Assembly (NCBI GenBank): GCA_963575745.1
Contig: CAUYUJ010020518.1
Span: 64,001-128,000 of the forward strand
DNA: 64,000 nucleotides
From: Prorocentrum cordatum
Taxonomy: Eukaryota > Sar > Dinophyceae > Prorocentrales > Prorocentraceae
Direction of reading: 5' to 3'
Shown here: positions 21,023 through 31,205 of the stretch, in pieces
Layout: every line of letters starts with the position of its first letter
Position numbering within the stretch: position 1 is the stretch's first letter
Notes under the pieces: model-generated
The model's input: only the letters and a program-made list of their open reading frames with translations
Databases searched by the model: none
What the model was told of the DNA's origin: nothing
Translations under genes and position numbers: made by a program

Positions 21023-22360
21023 AAAGCGGATGGAGACTACGAGCAGACCCACTGCGCTGGCACCACATCAAATGGCACCACGGCGCGCCGCTCCTGCATG
21101 GCATGGCAAGGTATGCACCGCATTTTGCCCAAAGCTTCAGCACCATCGCCCGTCTGCCAAAAAATGACCCCGAAGAGCCGCCCAGCTCGGGCACGCGTGG
21201 GGTGACAAGCGATGGCTGCTCTTTCAACCGAATGCTGCGGCGCTACTGGGGCACACGGTAGAGGGGGAAGAACGAGCGCACATGTGCCGACCATTATTTC
21301 AGCATGTGGTAAGAGACGACTTCCTTGCCTGGACAGCCTTTTGACATGCTTGCCCGTGGTTTCTTCAAGGGCAACCGCACCCCATCGAGTCCGACATGAT
21401 GTGGTCCACCATCTACACTGTCGAGCTACCTCAAACTCGATGGCCTGGATACGCTTGCCGCTTGCAGGACTGTCGCAAGACAAGTCTGTCAGCTTCACAC
21501 ACCGACAGAGATAACAGCCGTGCCAAACCCCCACCGAGGGGAAAGCAAAGGGGGGACTGGCACGGGGGGGAACTTCATCCTGGGACCGGCGATACATCCC
21601 CGATGGATCGGCGACAGGCCCCCGACAGCGAAACCCCACGTTCCCGGGAGAGAGGGCGACCAGGCCCCTGTCAGTTATCCACGGGCGATTGGGGGTCCGT
21701 GAGGAAGTCCGTGACTTCCCCCCAGAGACTATCCCCCCATACAGTTGCCCCTGAGAGAAACTGTGAAAGCCACCACGCGACCTGTCTTGGGGGAACGAAG
21801 AAAGGTCCCAATACCGTTCCTCTCCCGACCTCTCAAAGGGCCCGCTCTGACCAAGACTTTGCCGAGGCAGGTCCTGCCGTGGCGCCGGAGGAAGCAACGG
21901 AAAGCGTTTGCCTCCTACGTCCTACAGTCGGCCTTGATTGGACGGGACACGCGAGAGGACACATGACCCTTCCGAGGGCCACATCACCATAGGAGTGTAA
22001 GAAGGCACGTGTCGCAAGGCACAGGACAAAAGGGTACCCTTGAGCTGGCAGGGTCGACCTACTAATTCGGGCCGACAGTATGAGTGATTGCCTTGGGGGG
22101 AACGATCGGGTGGACAAAGCTTTCTCGGCGATACATCGCCGCTAAATCGGCGATGGGCCCCCGATAGGGAAGCCGCGCGTAGATTGGCGACGGGGGGTCT
22201 ATGATCGCATGCATTCCCCCGCAAGGCTATCCCCCCCCAACTGCTGCCTCTGGCAGAAGACTTGCCCATTCCCCCTTCTGGGAGGGGCTCGAAGTCAACG
22301 TCATGCCGTCTGGTCGGCCCCTGGGTCCGGTGTGTAGACGCCCCAGCTTCCAACATGTGG
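21023..22360. other. Dispersed-motif copies; no gene
   Basis: 21588-21645 and 22127-22180 carry a shared motif (GGCGATACATC..CCGAT/CCGCTAAATCGGCGA..GGCCCCCGA). This also occurs degenerately at 12441 and 26990. 21900-22080 resembles 1560-1760 in reverse orientation. No convincing frame. Confidence 0.45.
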
Positions 22361-22532
22361 TAGGCCTGTTTTCCACAACCACCACCACCACCACCATAAG
22401 TTGGAGGAAGAGGAGGAGAGGCAGGAGGAGGAGGAAGAGGAGGAGGAAGAGGGAGAGGAGGAGGAGGAGGACGAGGATAAGAAGGAGGAGAACGAGAACG
22501 AGAAGGAGGAGGAGGAGGAGGAGGAGGAGGAG
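22361..22532. mobile_element. TIR family G, copy 3 (one end plus microsatellite), between 38-bp direct repeats
   Basis: The left end TAGGCCTGTTTTCCACAACC is followed by (CCA)n and TAAGTTGGAGGAAG, as in copy 1, then a GGA/GAG tract. No right end is seen. The flanks 22323-22360 and 22553-22590 are direct repeats of about 38 bp. They share GGTGT, GACGCCCCAGCTTC and CAACATG. Confidence 0.55.
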
Positions 22533-22689
22533 GGGGGGCGAGCAGGGCCCGTGGGTTCGGTGTATGGACGCCCCAGCTTCCCAACATGGAGTATGCTGGA
22601 GCGCGCCTGGAGGCCGAACTCCTCCACCGAACTCGTGGGCTCCCTGGCCGACCAGCCGGCCTCCGACCCTCTCTCTTGGAGCCCCGCCG

Positions 22690-22885
22690 CGGTGCGGTGA
22701 CAGACCGTGCGGTGACCTCGAAATCCCCCCAGACCCAAGACCTCACCGCACGGCCTGTCAACGCACGGTCTTGGGACCCCAGAGGCCCCTGTCGCCCGAG
22801 ACGTCCTCGGAGAACGACCCGAGCCCCAACACCGTGCGGTGACCCCGCATCCCCACCGACTCACCGCACGGTGCGGTCACCACCC
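22690..22885. repeat. Dispersed repeat rich in CACCGCACGG and its inverse
   Basis: GCGGTGACAGACCGTGCGGT at the left and CACCGCACGGTGCGGTCACC at the right give inverted-repeat character. 25815-25970 is a diverged second copy (GGCGACAGACCGCGCGGAGA..GTCACCGCATGG). Confidence 0.5.
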
Positions 22886-23135
22886 CGTTTGGGGGCCCCC
22901 GATCTCTGCTGGCCACGTGCATGCTGACCACGTGCGAAGGAGAAGCGGCGCCCGCGCTGCACGCGCCGCTGCCCGGGCCCCACTCCTCACCGGCGCTGCA
23001 CCGGGGCCCGGCCGCCCCCCGCCCGCCTTCATGCGCGAGCCGGGCAGCGACGGCTGGGCGATGCCCTCCCGCAGCTCCCTGCCGGCTCCGGTTTGAGGGT
23101 CGCTCGGGAGCGCTGGCGCGGGGAGGGCGTGTCAA
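22886..23135. other. No gene recognised
   Basis: GC-rich spacer. Its end (23105-23135) is the left half of the direct repeat around family B copy 2. Confidence 0.4.
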
Positions 23136-23370
23136 TTGAGCAGGGACCGACCGTCCCGGCATTCCCAGAGTCCTACCACGAAATGTTCTTAGAACCCAAA
23201 CATGCTTTAAGGACAAAAACAATGTTCTTAGAACATAAGCCCGATGTGTTTAAAAACGAAACAGACTTCGCCAGAGATGTTCTAAGAACATTTCGTGGAA
23301 ACCACAAAAGGTTCTTAGAACATTGTTTGGTAGGGCTATAGGCGAGCCAGGATGCTTCGCCACTGCTTGA
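23136..23370. mobile_element. MITE family B, copy 2, between 31-bp direct repeats
   Basis: 235 bp from TTGAGCAGGGACCGACCGTC to GCTTCGCCACTGCTTGA. The inside holds GTTCTTAGAAC and TGTTCTAAGAACA palindromes. The flanks 23105-23135 and 23371-23401 are the same 31-bp sequence with two differences (CGGGAGCGCxGGCGCGGGGA, then GxGCGTGTCAA). This is far longer than a usual transposon target duplication. Confidence 0.75.
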
Positions 23371-23401
23371 CGGGAGCGCGGGCGCGGGGAGAGCGTGTCA
23401 A

Positions 23402-25448
23402 AGCGAGCGCACACTCCGAGGCCCGAGCTAAACCACGTGCTCCGTCTGGGGAGCAGGTGTCCAGGGACCCCAGGGGGCATCGGGGGTGTCCAAGAGGTAA
23501 GGCGTCCAGGAGAGGGGCTCGCAAGTCATGGCCAACGCCGTGTGCGTGGAGGAGAATGGGACGTGGGCACGTGTTGAAAAAAGACGAGGGAGCCAAGACA
23601 TGTGGGGAGATATCATTGCCCAGGCCATGATATCCACCCCCTCCTAGTCATCACCCCCTCTTGGCCGCCCCCAGTTGCAGCAGGTATGGGTATTCACAGG
23701 CCCCCACTGGGGGCCCAAAAAGATTCATTTCCACTACCTCCTGGGGTCGTCCCCTGGCGGCAGATGTGTATACACTCTGGCCTCGGACACACCGTCGATC
23801 ATCATCGGCGCACGTCAGCTCTCGCGAGCACCGAGCGCCACGCCTGCGCTGTGGCGACGGGAGGACCCGCGCAGAACCCAGGTCGAATGACGGTAGCCAC
23901 TTCCGTCTGTTGAGCCGAATGCGGGCGGTCCACGAGACACGACACGCGAGCGAACCTTGGCAGAACTGGGTTTCGTGGGATCTGGTTTAATGATGTGTAC
24001 TTGGGGACGCCCCCCCCCGCCCCGTTCCTCTAACCGGAACTGCCGTCACCCGAAAAAACACCAGCTACGGCAGACCTGGTTTAATGATTCTTCGGGGATC
24101 TTCTGACCCGGGTCAATCCAGACCCGGGTCAACAGGAAACCAAAAACTGCAATGCAAGAAAAAAAACTGCAACGCAGATCTTCGCAAACCCGGGTCAGCC
24201 AATACGCGCGGCCGCCTCGCGGCCACGAGCGGCTCGCTAACCCGGGTCAGCCAGAGGGGGTCTTCGCAGGATCCTGCAGGATCTGGCGCCCTGGCTGACC
24301 CCCGTTTGCATTGACCCCCGTCCCGAGGCTCCCGAATTCTGGCCCATTTAGGGGCTCCGGGGCCCTACTACTAACCGGGTCGCCTTACCCGAATCCGGCC
24401 CGAATCGTGACACGTCGTTATCGCTCCTTCTTCAAGCTTGTCTCCATACTCAGAGAGCCCACTGGGCGGCCAGAGTCTTCGGGGCGGGTGCAGGCCTGCA
24501 ACGCAAGGGAGACAATGGAATCTGCTCAGCCAAGCCGTACAACAAAAAAATCAACTGATATTTGATGTCGCCACAGCCCAACATTGTTCCAGCTTCCGCC
24601 GCGTGCTGATAGATGTCTAATTCGGTGCACTATCAGATCTTGCGCGCTCGCTGCGCGCAGATCCATTATCGTTCCAGGTATTTGTCCAAATATTCGACTC
24701 GGGTGCGACGCGGGTGTGGAGAGAGAAAAAGAACACCACTTATATTTGCGGGAAATGAACTAATAGGGGCTGTTTGAGGTCCGCGTGGATCTCGCTGGAC
24801 GCCCCTCCCCACGCCCATGGCGTCCCACCCTTAACCCGCCGCCCCCAGCTCGCTGCCCTCCAACCGGGCGTCCAACCCTCAAGACATCCGATGTGGCGCT
24901 TCATGCATATCGTGCTGGCGGTTTGCCTTGATTTCAGACTCAAGGTGTGGGGCGAGGCATTATCCGTATCCACAGCCTGGAGAACCTATGTCGTGGGACC
25001 CTAGCGTGAGGGGAATGATTAGGCGGTTGTTGTGGTTACATCCCTGCCTCGGACAAGGGGCCGCGTCCGACCCAGTACCATCAAGAGACGACCTGAAGCG
25101 AAAGACCGGTGATGGATCGAGAGCTGTGGAGACCACGGGCTAGAGAAATCACGCCGCCGAGGTTCTGCACAGACGGCAGTGCAGCAGGCGAGCAGGAAGT
25201 GGCCGTCACTAGCTGGACAAGATACTCAAGGCGTTATTGTAATATCCACCGTCTCACTCGCGCGCTTTTCCGCGTGATGCACTCGGCCGGGCTCTCACAT
25301 TGCGCCTCGACTGAAAGAAGAAAGACAACTGTATAATAAACATACGTTGTCGGAGGTTCGCGTTGATTTCTTATATCGGCGCTGGAACTCCCCCTGGCGC
25401 GCGAAGCGTATCAAGGGCAGCGCTCACAGAACAAGTACGTGTATGTTA
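23402..25448. other. No gene; short dispersed repeats
   Basis: 24095-24310 contains the palindromic GACCCGGGTCA word several times and TGACCCCC in inverse. 24440-25330 has no recognisable frame. Confidence 0.45.
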
Positions 25449-25613
25449 GGAGGCAACTACTGGGATATTTTCGTCGGAAAGAGCAAGGAGGATTAAGCCC
25501 CACTTGGGAGCTGTTACGCCGGAATGGGCCTCGGATTAAGCGGGATTAAGCGGGATTAAGCCGGATCTCGGACCAGTGCAAAATCAGAATTTGACCTCCC
25601 AGGAGTTGCATCC
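25449..25613. mobile_element. MITE family C, copy 2
   Basis: 165 bp with ends GGAGGCAACTACTGGGATA and, on the other strand, GGATGCAACTCCTGGGAGGT. The core shares GCAAGGAGGATTAAGCCCCA, CTGTTACGCC and tandem GCGGGATTAA with copy 1. Shorter because it has fewer 10-mer units. Confidence 0.75.
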
Positions 25614-25952
25614 GAGTGTGTGCTTGCTGTTCTTCGATCGAGGGGCAAGTTTGCACCGCCAGGTGCGCAGCAGCCAGGCCGCGGAATCGGAAGAGGCAGC
25701 ACGGGGAGCGGGCACCCTTGAGAGGCGCCGCCGCTGCAAGCGCGCGAGGCCAGGCCGCTGAGCGCGCAGCAAAGGAAGCGGGCGCGGTCTGCCCTGACCT
25801 TGTAGGGGTCAGACACAGCCGCGTGGCGACAGACCGCGCGGAGACCTCGCCATCCACAGAGACCAATATGTGGCCACGCGGTCAGTCACCGCATGGCCCT
25901 GGGGCCTTGGAGGCCCCAGTCGCTCGAAACGCGTCCTGGGGGAACGCCCCGA
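25614..25952. other. No gene; contains the second copy of the 22.7-kb repeat
   Basis: 25815-25952 aligns with 22690-22885. No frame recognised. Confidence 0.45.
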
Positions 25953-26140
25953 GTGCCAGGACCACGCGGGCACTCTAACAATCCCACCATCGAATTAAGC
26001 CTGTGTTCAAAATGTGTAAGACATGTCCTAAAAACGTTTCAAACATGATTTACATGTGTAGAACATGTTTGTAACACCTTTTAGACATCTACTGGCAATT
26101 ATTTGGCAGCACGCTTCCTCTCCATTAGTCGACTTCCACA
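25953..26140. mobile_element. MITE family A, copy 6 (left end degraded)
   Basis: Shares CACTCTAACAATCCCACCAT, the AT-rich palindromic middle, GGCAATTATTTGGCAGCACG and TTCCACA with other copies. The first 20 bp are degenerate. Confidence 0.6.
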
Positions 26141-26720
26141 ACCTTAGGCCAGCCGAAGAGGCGTTGGACAAACCTCCCTTTAGTAAACCTCCCCTTAAGG
26201 AAAACGGCCTGGGACCGAAACCGACGGACCCGGACCCGCAGAAATGACGGCCGCGACGCCCTCTCGCGAACCGAAAACGGCCAATTCCTCAATCGACGTG
26301 TCAGGGTAGGAGGTCTGCCAACCTCCGACAAGAGAGGCGCCGCACCCCCGCGCCCGAGGGCCCCCCCGCCTGTGCTCGGGCTGGATTGGCGGCATGTCCT
26401 TGACGGCGTCCTTGTTGAAGTAGGCCGCCGCCCCCCGCGCTCGAGCAGGGGGCGCGAGGCGCGCGAGGGGGGGGCTCTGAAGGGGCCCTGGGACACACAC
26501 ACATAAATACACAAAAAACAGGATTCCCAATATTTTTCCATGTTTCCTGGAGTTTCGTCTTCCCCCCCACCTCCCATCTTTTCGCATATTGTCCTTGGAG
26601 TCGACGATGAATTGTGCCTGTGTGCTTTTGTTCCCTCTTGAGGCTCTCCCGCCGCAGCGCACCCAGGCCTCCAGGGTCGCCCAACATTCAGGGCGCGAGA
26701 ACGGAGGCCTCCCAGATGGG
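26141..26720. other. No gene recognised
   Basis: 26275-26330 matches 3148-3205 (AATCGACGTGTCAGGGT..GGTCTGCC). Nothing else. Confidence 0.4.
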
Positions 26721-26871
26721 TTAGGTTTGGCCTGTCCCCCTACAGGGGGATTTGGGCGAAACATGAAAAATACACAAAAAATACACTGCAAATGATCAAA
26801 AATAGTCAAACAATCGTCCCCAGACTATTTTTTATTTTTGTTTGAATATTCAAAGGAAAAACCCGACTTAA
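26721..26871. mobile_element. MITE family F, copy 1, with perfect 8-bp target duplication
   Basis: 151 bp, starting TTAGGTTTGGCCTGTCCCCC and ending ..CCCGACTTAA. It is flanked by CAGATGGG on both sides (26713-26720 and 26872-26879). Inside: TACAGGGGGATTTGGGCGAA, AAATAGTC and CCCCAGACTATTTTT. An 8-bp duplication with TTAAGTCGG-type ends defines this family. Possible hAT-like or related DNA transposon, inferred only from the duplication length. Confidence 0.8.
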
Positions 26872-26879
26872 CAGATGGG

Positions 26880-27999
26880 GTCCGAGCAGATGGGGTCGAA
26901 GTATCGCGCCGCAACGCCGTTGCATCAGCGATGCGACGCATCGGCGACTTCAGCGTGGAGAAACTTGGGTTCCACATAGAGCTGCAGCGGCGATACATCG
27001 GCGATGCGGCGCGATCCTCCGACCCCATCTACTCAGACCCCACTGCAAAAGAGGATCGCCCACCCACTGCAAAGTGACACAAAGTTGCTCACTCGTCGCA
27101 CGTGCTTTTTACCTTACGCATGCAATTTGCACAGATTGTTTCCAGTTCGCGCCCTGCCCGTTCACGGGGCATCTTTTTGGCTGGACCCGGCCTGTGATGT
27201 TGCTGCTGCTGCTGCTGCGTCCTTCCCTCTTGGCAGAGGGTTACCTATCCCCCTACTGAACGATGTAAGATTTCCCCTTCCCGCTCAGGACAGCTTGTTC
27301 CTGGCCTGTGGTGGGCCCTTTTGTTGGAGGCCTCTCAGGGGCCCTTTCGCGGCCTCTGGGATGCCTCTCGCGTGCCGGTTGGGCGCTTGGTGGTGACAGT
27401 TGGGGCCTCCAGGAGCCTCCGGGGCCCTTGCTGGCTGGCTCGGGGGCCCGATGGCTCCTCTTAGGCCTCTACCGAAGCAGGAGGAGGAGGAGGAGGACTC
27501 TTCGGAGCCTCTGGGGCTGTCTCGGCAACTGGGCCCACGCTCAAGGGTTCAGCCCGCTGCTCGAGAGAGCGGTCCAACGACCTCCAGACGTTGAGCGCCC
27601 TCCCGTGCAAAGCGACCTCCAAGCGTCTCGAGCGCCCTCCAGGGTTGGGATGGACTCAATCCATGGATGAGCGCCCTCCACGGTGGATCACTCTCCAGGG
27701 GTCACGGGCGCCCGCCAAGGGATCACGAGCGCCTTCCATCGGTCACTAGCGCCCTCCAGGGGTCGCGAGCGCCATCTGTATAGACATGTTTTTGAATCGG
27801 CGATAATCCAGGTTATCTGGGGTGGGGGGGAGCCGGCCGATAACACAACCTTCGCGCTATGGGCAGCCCTGCATATGCCCACGCGCACCGGTGCTGCGGC
27901 CCCTACAGCTGCTTGCGATGCTGCCACGATGCTACTATTGTTGCTGCGACGATGCGGGCGCCGTCTGAGAATGCCTAGGGATGTCTGCACAGCTCGCAT
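26880..27999. other. No gene; minor tandem repeats
   Basis: 26930-27010 has reiterated GCGATGCGGCG/ATCGGCGA words. 27580-27775 has about six loose copies of a 26-bp unit around GCGCCCTCCA..GGGTCACGA. No convincing coding frame. Confidence 0.5.
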
Positions 28000-29590
28000 T
28001 GGAATACGCGGGATGTGATTGCTGAGCGTAGCCGCGAAGTCTTGTGTACACTATGTATAAAACACGCGTGCACCACAATGACTGTGAGCACTACAAAACA
28101 ATGCGTGCTCCACAACGGTCTTGCACACCACAGGTGCAGCTGCAGCAAAGGCTTCTGCGTGCACCACAGCGCCTGTGTACACCCTGATGCCTGTGTACTC
28201 CACACGATCCGCATGCACCACAGCGTATGGCGAACATTTTTGCGCCACACCGCTTCCGTGCACCTTCAAGGTCCCGTCGGGGCCCAAATCTGGAAAATCC
28301 CCGGGGGGCCGACCGTATCAAATTCAGTCTTCAAGTAAATGATGATCATTGATGTTTTTGGCCCAGGGTACGTCCCTATCCATTTTGGGCCGACCACGTT
28401 TGTGTACACCACAGTCCCCGTCTTTGTACACCACGACGTCTTTGAACATCACAGCTGCTTGTGTACACCGCAGCGCCTGTCTAGACAACAGTGCCTGTGT
28501 ACACCACAATGCCTGTGTACACGTCAGCAGCCGCGTGCACCACAACGCCTGTGTACACCGCGGCGCTTGTCACAGGATCGGCATGCCCCGCATCGCATGG
28601 CGAACATTTGCGCAACACCGCTTCCGTGCACCTCCAAGGTCCCGCCGGGGCCCAAATCTGGAAAACCCCGGGGGGCCCGAACTTATCAAATTCAGTATGT
28701 AAGCAAATGGTGATTATTGATTTGACTGGCCCAAGGTACGTCCCTATCCATTTTGGGCCGACCATGTTTGTGTACACCACAGTGCCTGGCATTGTACACC
28801 ACCACGCCTTTGCACATCACAGCTGCTTGTGTACACCGCAGCGTCTGTCTACAAAACAACGCTTGTGTACACCACAACGCCTGTGTACGCGACAGCAGCC
28901 GTGTGCACCGCAGCGCGTGTGTACACCACACACACACACACACACACACACTGCCTGTGAACACGACGACGTTTATGTGCACCCCTGTTACTGCTTCAGC
29001 GCCATACTTGTGCACCACAGTTCCGGTGCACCAGAATATTTGTGTACACCACAAAACTGCGTACACTTCCAGGGTCCCCGGCGGGACAGAACTCCAGACT
29101 ATTGTGGGGGATCTGAACATATCAAATAAAATGTAAGCTAATTGTGATTACTATTTTTCTTGCGCAGAGAACGGTCCCGTTTTTTTGGTTGCCTCCAACG
29201 CCTGTGTACACCATAGCGAATGCGTGCGCAGCAGCGGATATGTACACCGCAGCGCCTGTGTACACCACAAGTGTGGCACACCGCACTGACCGTGCACCAG
29301 TGCTTCTGTACACCACCATGCCTGGGATGCCTGCGTTAATGATATCTGACGTTGCAGCAACAGCTGCGCACACGACAAAACCCGTCTTCACCATATTGCC
29401 TGGGCGCATCACGATGCCAAAGTGCACCGCGCGATCTGCGTGCACGTATGTTCGCGTGCATTGTAACGCTTGTGTGCACAACAAATCCTGCTGCAACAAC
29501 AGCAGATGCGCGTACCAAATCGCCTCGCTACCTGTGCACAACGCAATGCATGTGAACGCGCTGCGCACGTGCACCTCCAGATGCCCATGA
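28000..29590. repeat. 0.37-0.43-kb tandem repeat built on TGTGTACACC sub-repeats
   Basis: Three to four higher-order units end in similar sequence, at about 28260-28350, 28628-28720 and 29063-29157 (CACCTxCAAGGTCCC, GGGGCCCAAATCTGGAAAA, ATCAAATTCAGT, AAGxAAATG). Within each, an 18-bp sub-unit close to TGTGTACACCACAGCGCC recurs many times. The TGTGTACAC core is nearly palindromic. 28929-28948 is a pure (AC)n. The open frames on both strands are by-products of the array. Confidence 0.9.
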
Positions 29591-29599
29591 AAGACTTCG

Positions 29600-29720
29600 G
29601 TGTTCGTCGTCGTTGTCGTCGTTCGTCGTCTGTCGTCTGTCGTCGTCTGTGGTCGTCTGTCGTCGTCTGTCGCCGTCGTCGTCGTTGTCGTCGTCGTCGT
29701 CGTCGCCGCCGCTGCCGTCG

Positions 29721-29759
<39 letters not shown>

Positions 29760-29761
29760 TT

Positions 29762-29794
<33 letters not shown>

Positions 29795-29795
29795 T
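29600..29795. repeat. (GTC)n microsatellite
   Basis: TCG/GTC trinucleotide tract with CTGTCGTCTG interruptions. A similar tract lies at 46180-46340. Confidence 0.95.
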
Positions 29796-29994
29796 CCCCA
29801 ACGTGCATCCAAACACCAGCATGCTGTTGCGAACACCACCGCGCCGTTGAACACAGCGCTATCTGCGAAATCCGTGTGCCCCCCCCCCGGACTTGCACAA
29901 CCGGTTAGGTTAAAATCCTGGGGGGGGGGGCCCGCTAACCCGGTCGATCGCCGGACCCTACAAAAAAAGGATCTCCCCCTGCACAGGGGGACGG

Positions 29995-30927
29995 GCGCAT
30001 CACTGTTCCCAATCAATGTACACCCCCTCCCCCAGGCGACCGGCGCCAATCAGGAACCATGCAGGCCGCCCCCAGTATCCCTATCCAAAAACCATACAAA
30101 ACGCACTTTGCTTCCACATTTGGAACATGCGCGGCCAACCCGATGCGCCCCCCCAGCATAGCTGTTAAAAAAATACAAAATACACTTTGGTGCAACATCT
30201 TGAATCATATTCGTGAGGCCCGCGAGCATTTTCTACTGTTTTTGGCAGGGACGGCGGGGGTGTCAGCATATTGCGTGCTGCGCGCAGAGCTATCACCCGT
30301 AACAAACAAAAAATGCATCTCGCGGCCACCCCACCACACACAATGATGAGCATTGGTTTTCGACAAGGATGGTGGGGGCCGACATGTTTCCCGATGTGTG
30401 CTGTCACGTGCGCAAGCGCACCTCACACACTTTGCACGTGCCCCGAACGTGGCGCACATGGCGAGGCTGGAATATGCGGCACACCTGGCGCACGCAGAGC
30501 ATGTGGCCCATTTGCCGTGCCTGGCACGCTCGGGCGCCACGGGTGCCTGGCGCGCGTGCCGCGCCTGGCACGCGTGGCGCACCTCGCCCCAGCGTCGCGC
30601 ACATGGGGTCGGTGTTGGTTCCCAGTAGCGGCCCATCCAAAGACGACCACTGAACATGCCCAGGGTCGGGTGGGACTTGTGTGTTGGGAGGGCGGGTGGG
30701 AGTGAACTAGACAACTTGTTATCTAGGAGGTTTCTTGATCACTGTTCCCCATTCGTATACACCCCCTCCCCCAGGCGACCGGGAGCCAACCCGAACCAAT
30801 GAGAGCCCCCCCCCACCAACCCCTGTAAAACAAAAAAAAAAATCTGCCTCCAAATTCGGAGCATGCGCAGCAAACCCGATGCGGTCTCCCCCCACCATCC
30901 CTATCAACAAAACGATACAGAGTACAC
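29995..30927. repeat. Two-copy dispersed repeat (about 190 bp each)
   Basis: 29995-30190 and 30737-30927 share GATCACTGTTCCC, TACACCCCCTCCCCCAGGCG, CATTTGG/AATTCGGA..CATGCGC, CCCGATGCG and AAACxATACA..ACACTTGG. 30191-30736 between them has no gene that I recognise. The second copy runs straight into the GGC array. Confidence 0.65.
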
Positions 30928-30989
30928 TTGGCGGCGGCGGCGGCGGCTGCGGCGGCTGCGGCGGGGGCAGCGGTTGCGGCGGCTGCGGC

Positions 30990-31022
<33 letters not shown>

Positions 31023-31205
31023 AGCGGTGGCGGCAGCGGCTGCGGCGGCAGCGGCTGCGGCGGCGGCAATTCGGCAGCAGGGGCGGCGGCGGCTGCAGCG
31101 GCGGCGGCGGCGGCGAACGGAACGGAGCGGCGGCGGCGGACAGTGGCGGCGGCGGCGGCGGCACAACGGCGGCGGCGGGCGGTGGAGGCGGCGGCGGCGG
31201 CGGCT
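30928..31205. repeat. (GGC)n microsatellite
   Basis: GGC/GCG trinucleotide array with TGC, AGC and AAC variants. It gives poly-Ala, poly-Gly or poly-Arg frames that I reject as genes. Confidence 0.95.

Noticed and set aside
28000-29590. CRISPR-like array
   Set aside because: Sub-units are degenerate and contiguous without unique spacers, in a eukaryotic setting. It is a satellite-type repeat.
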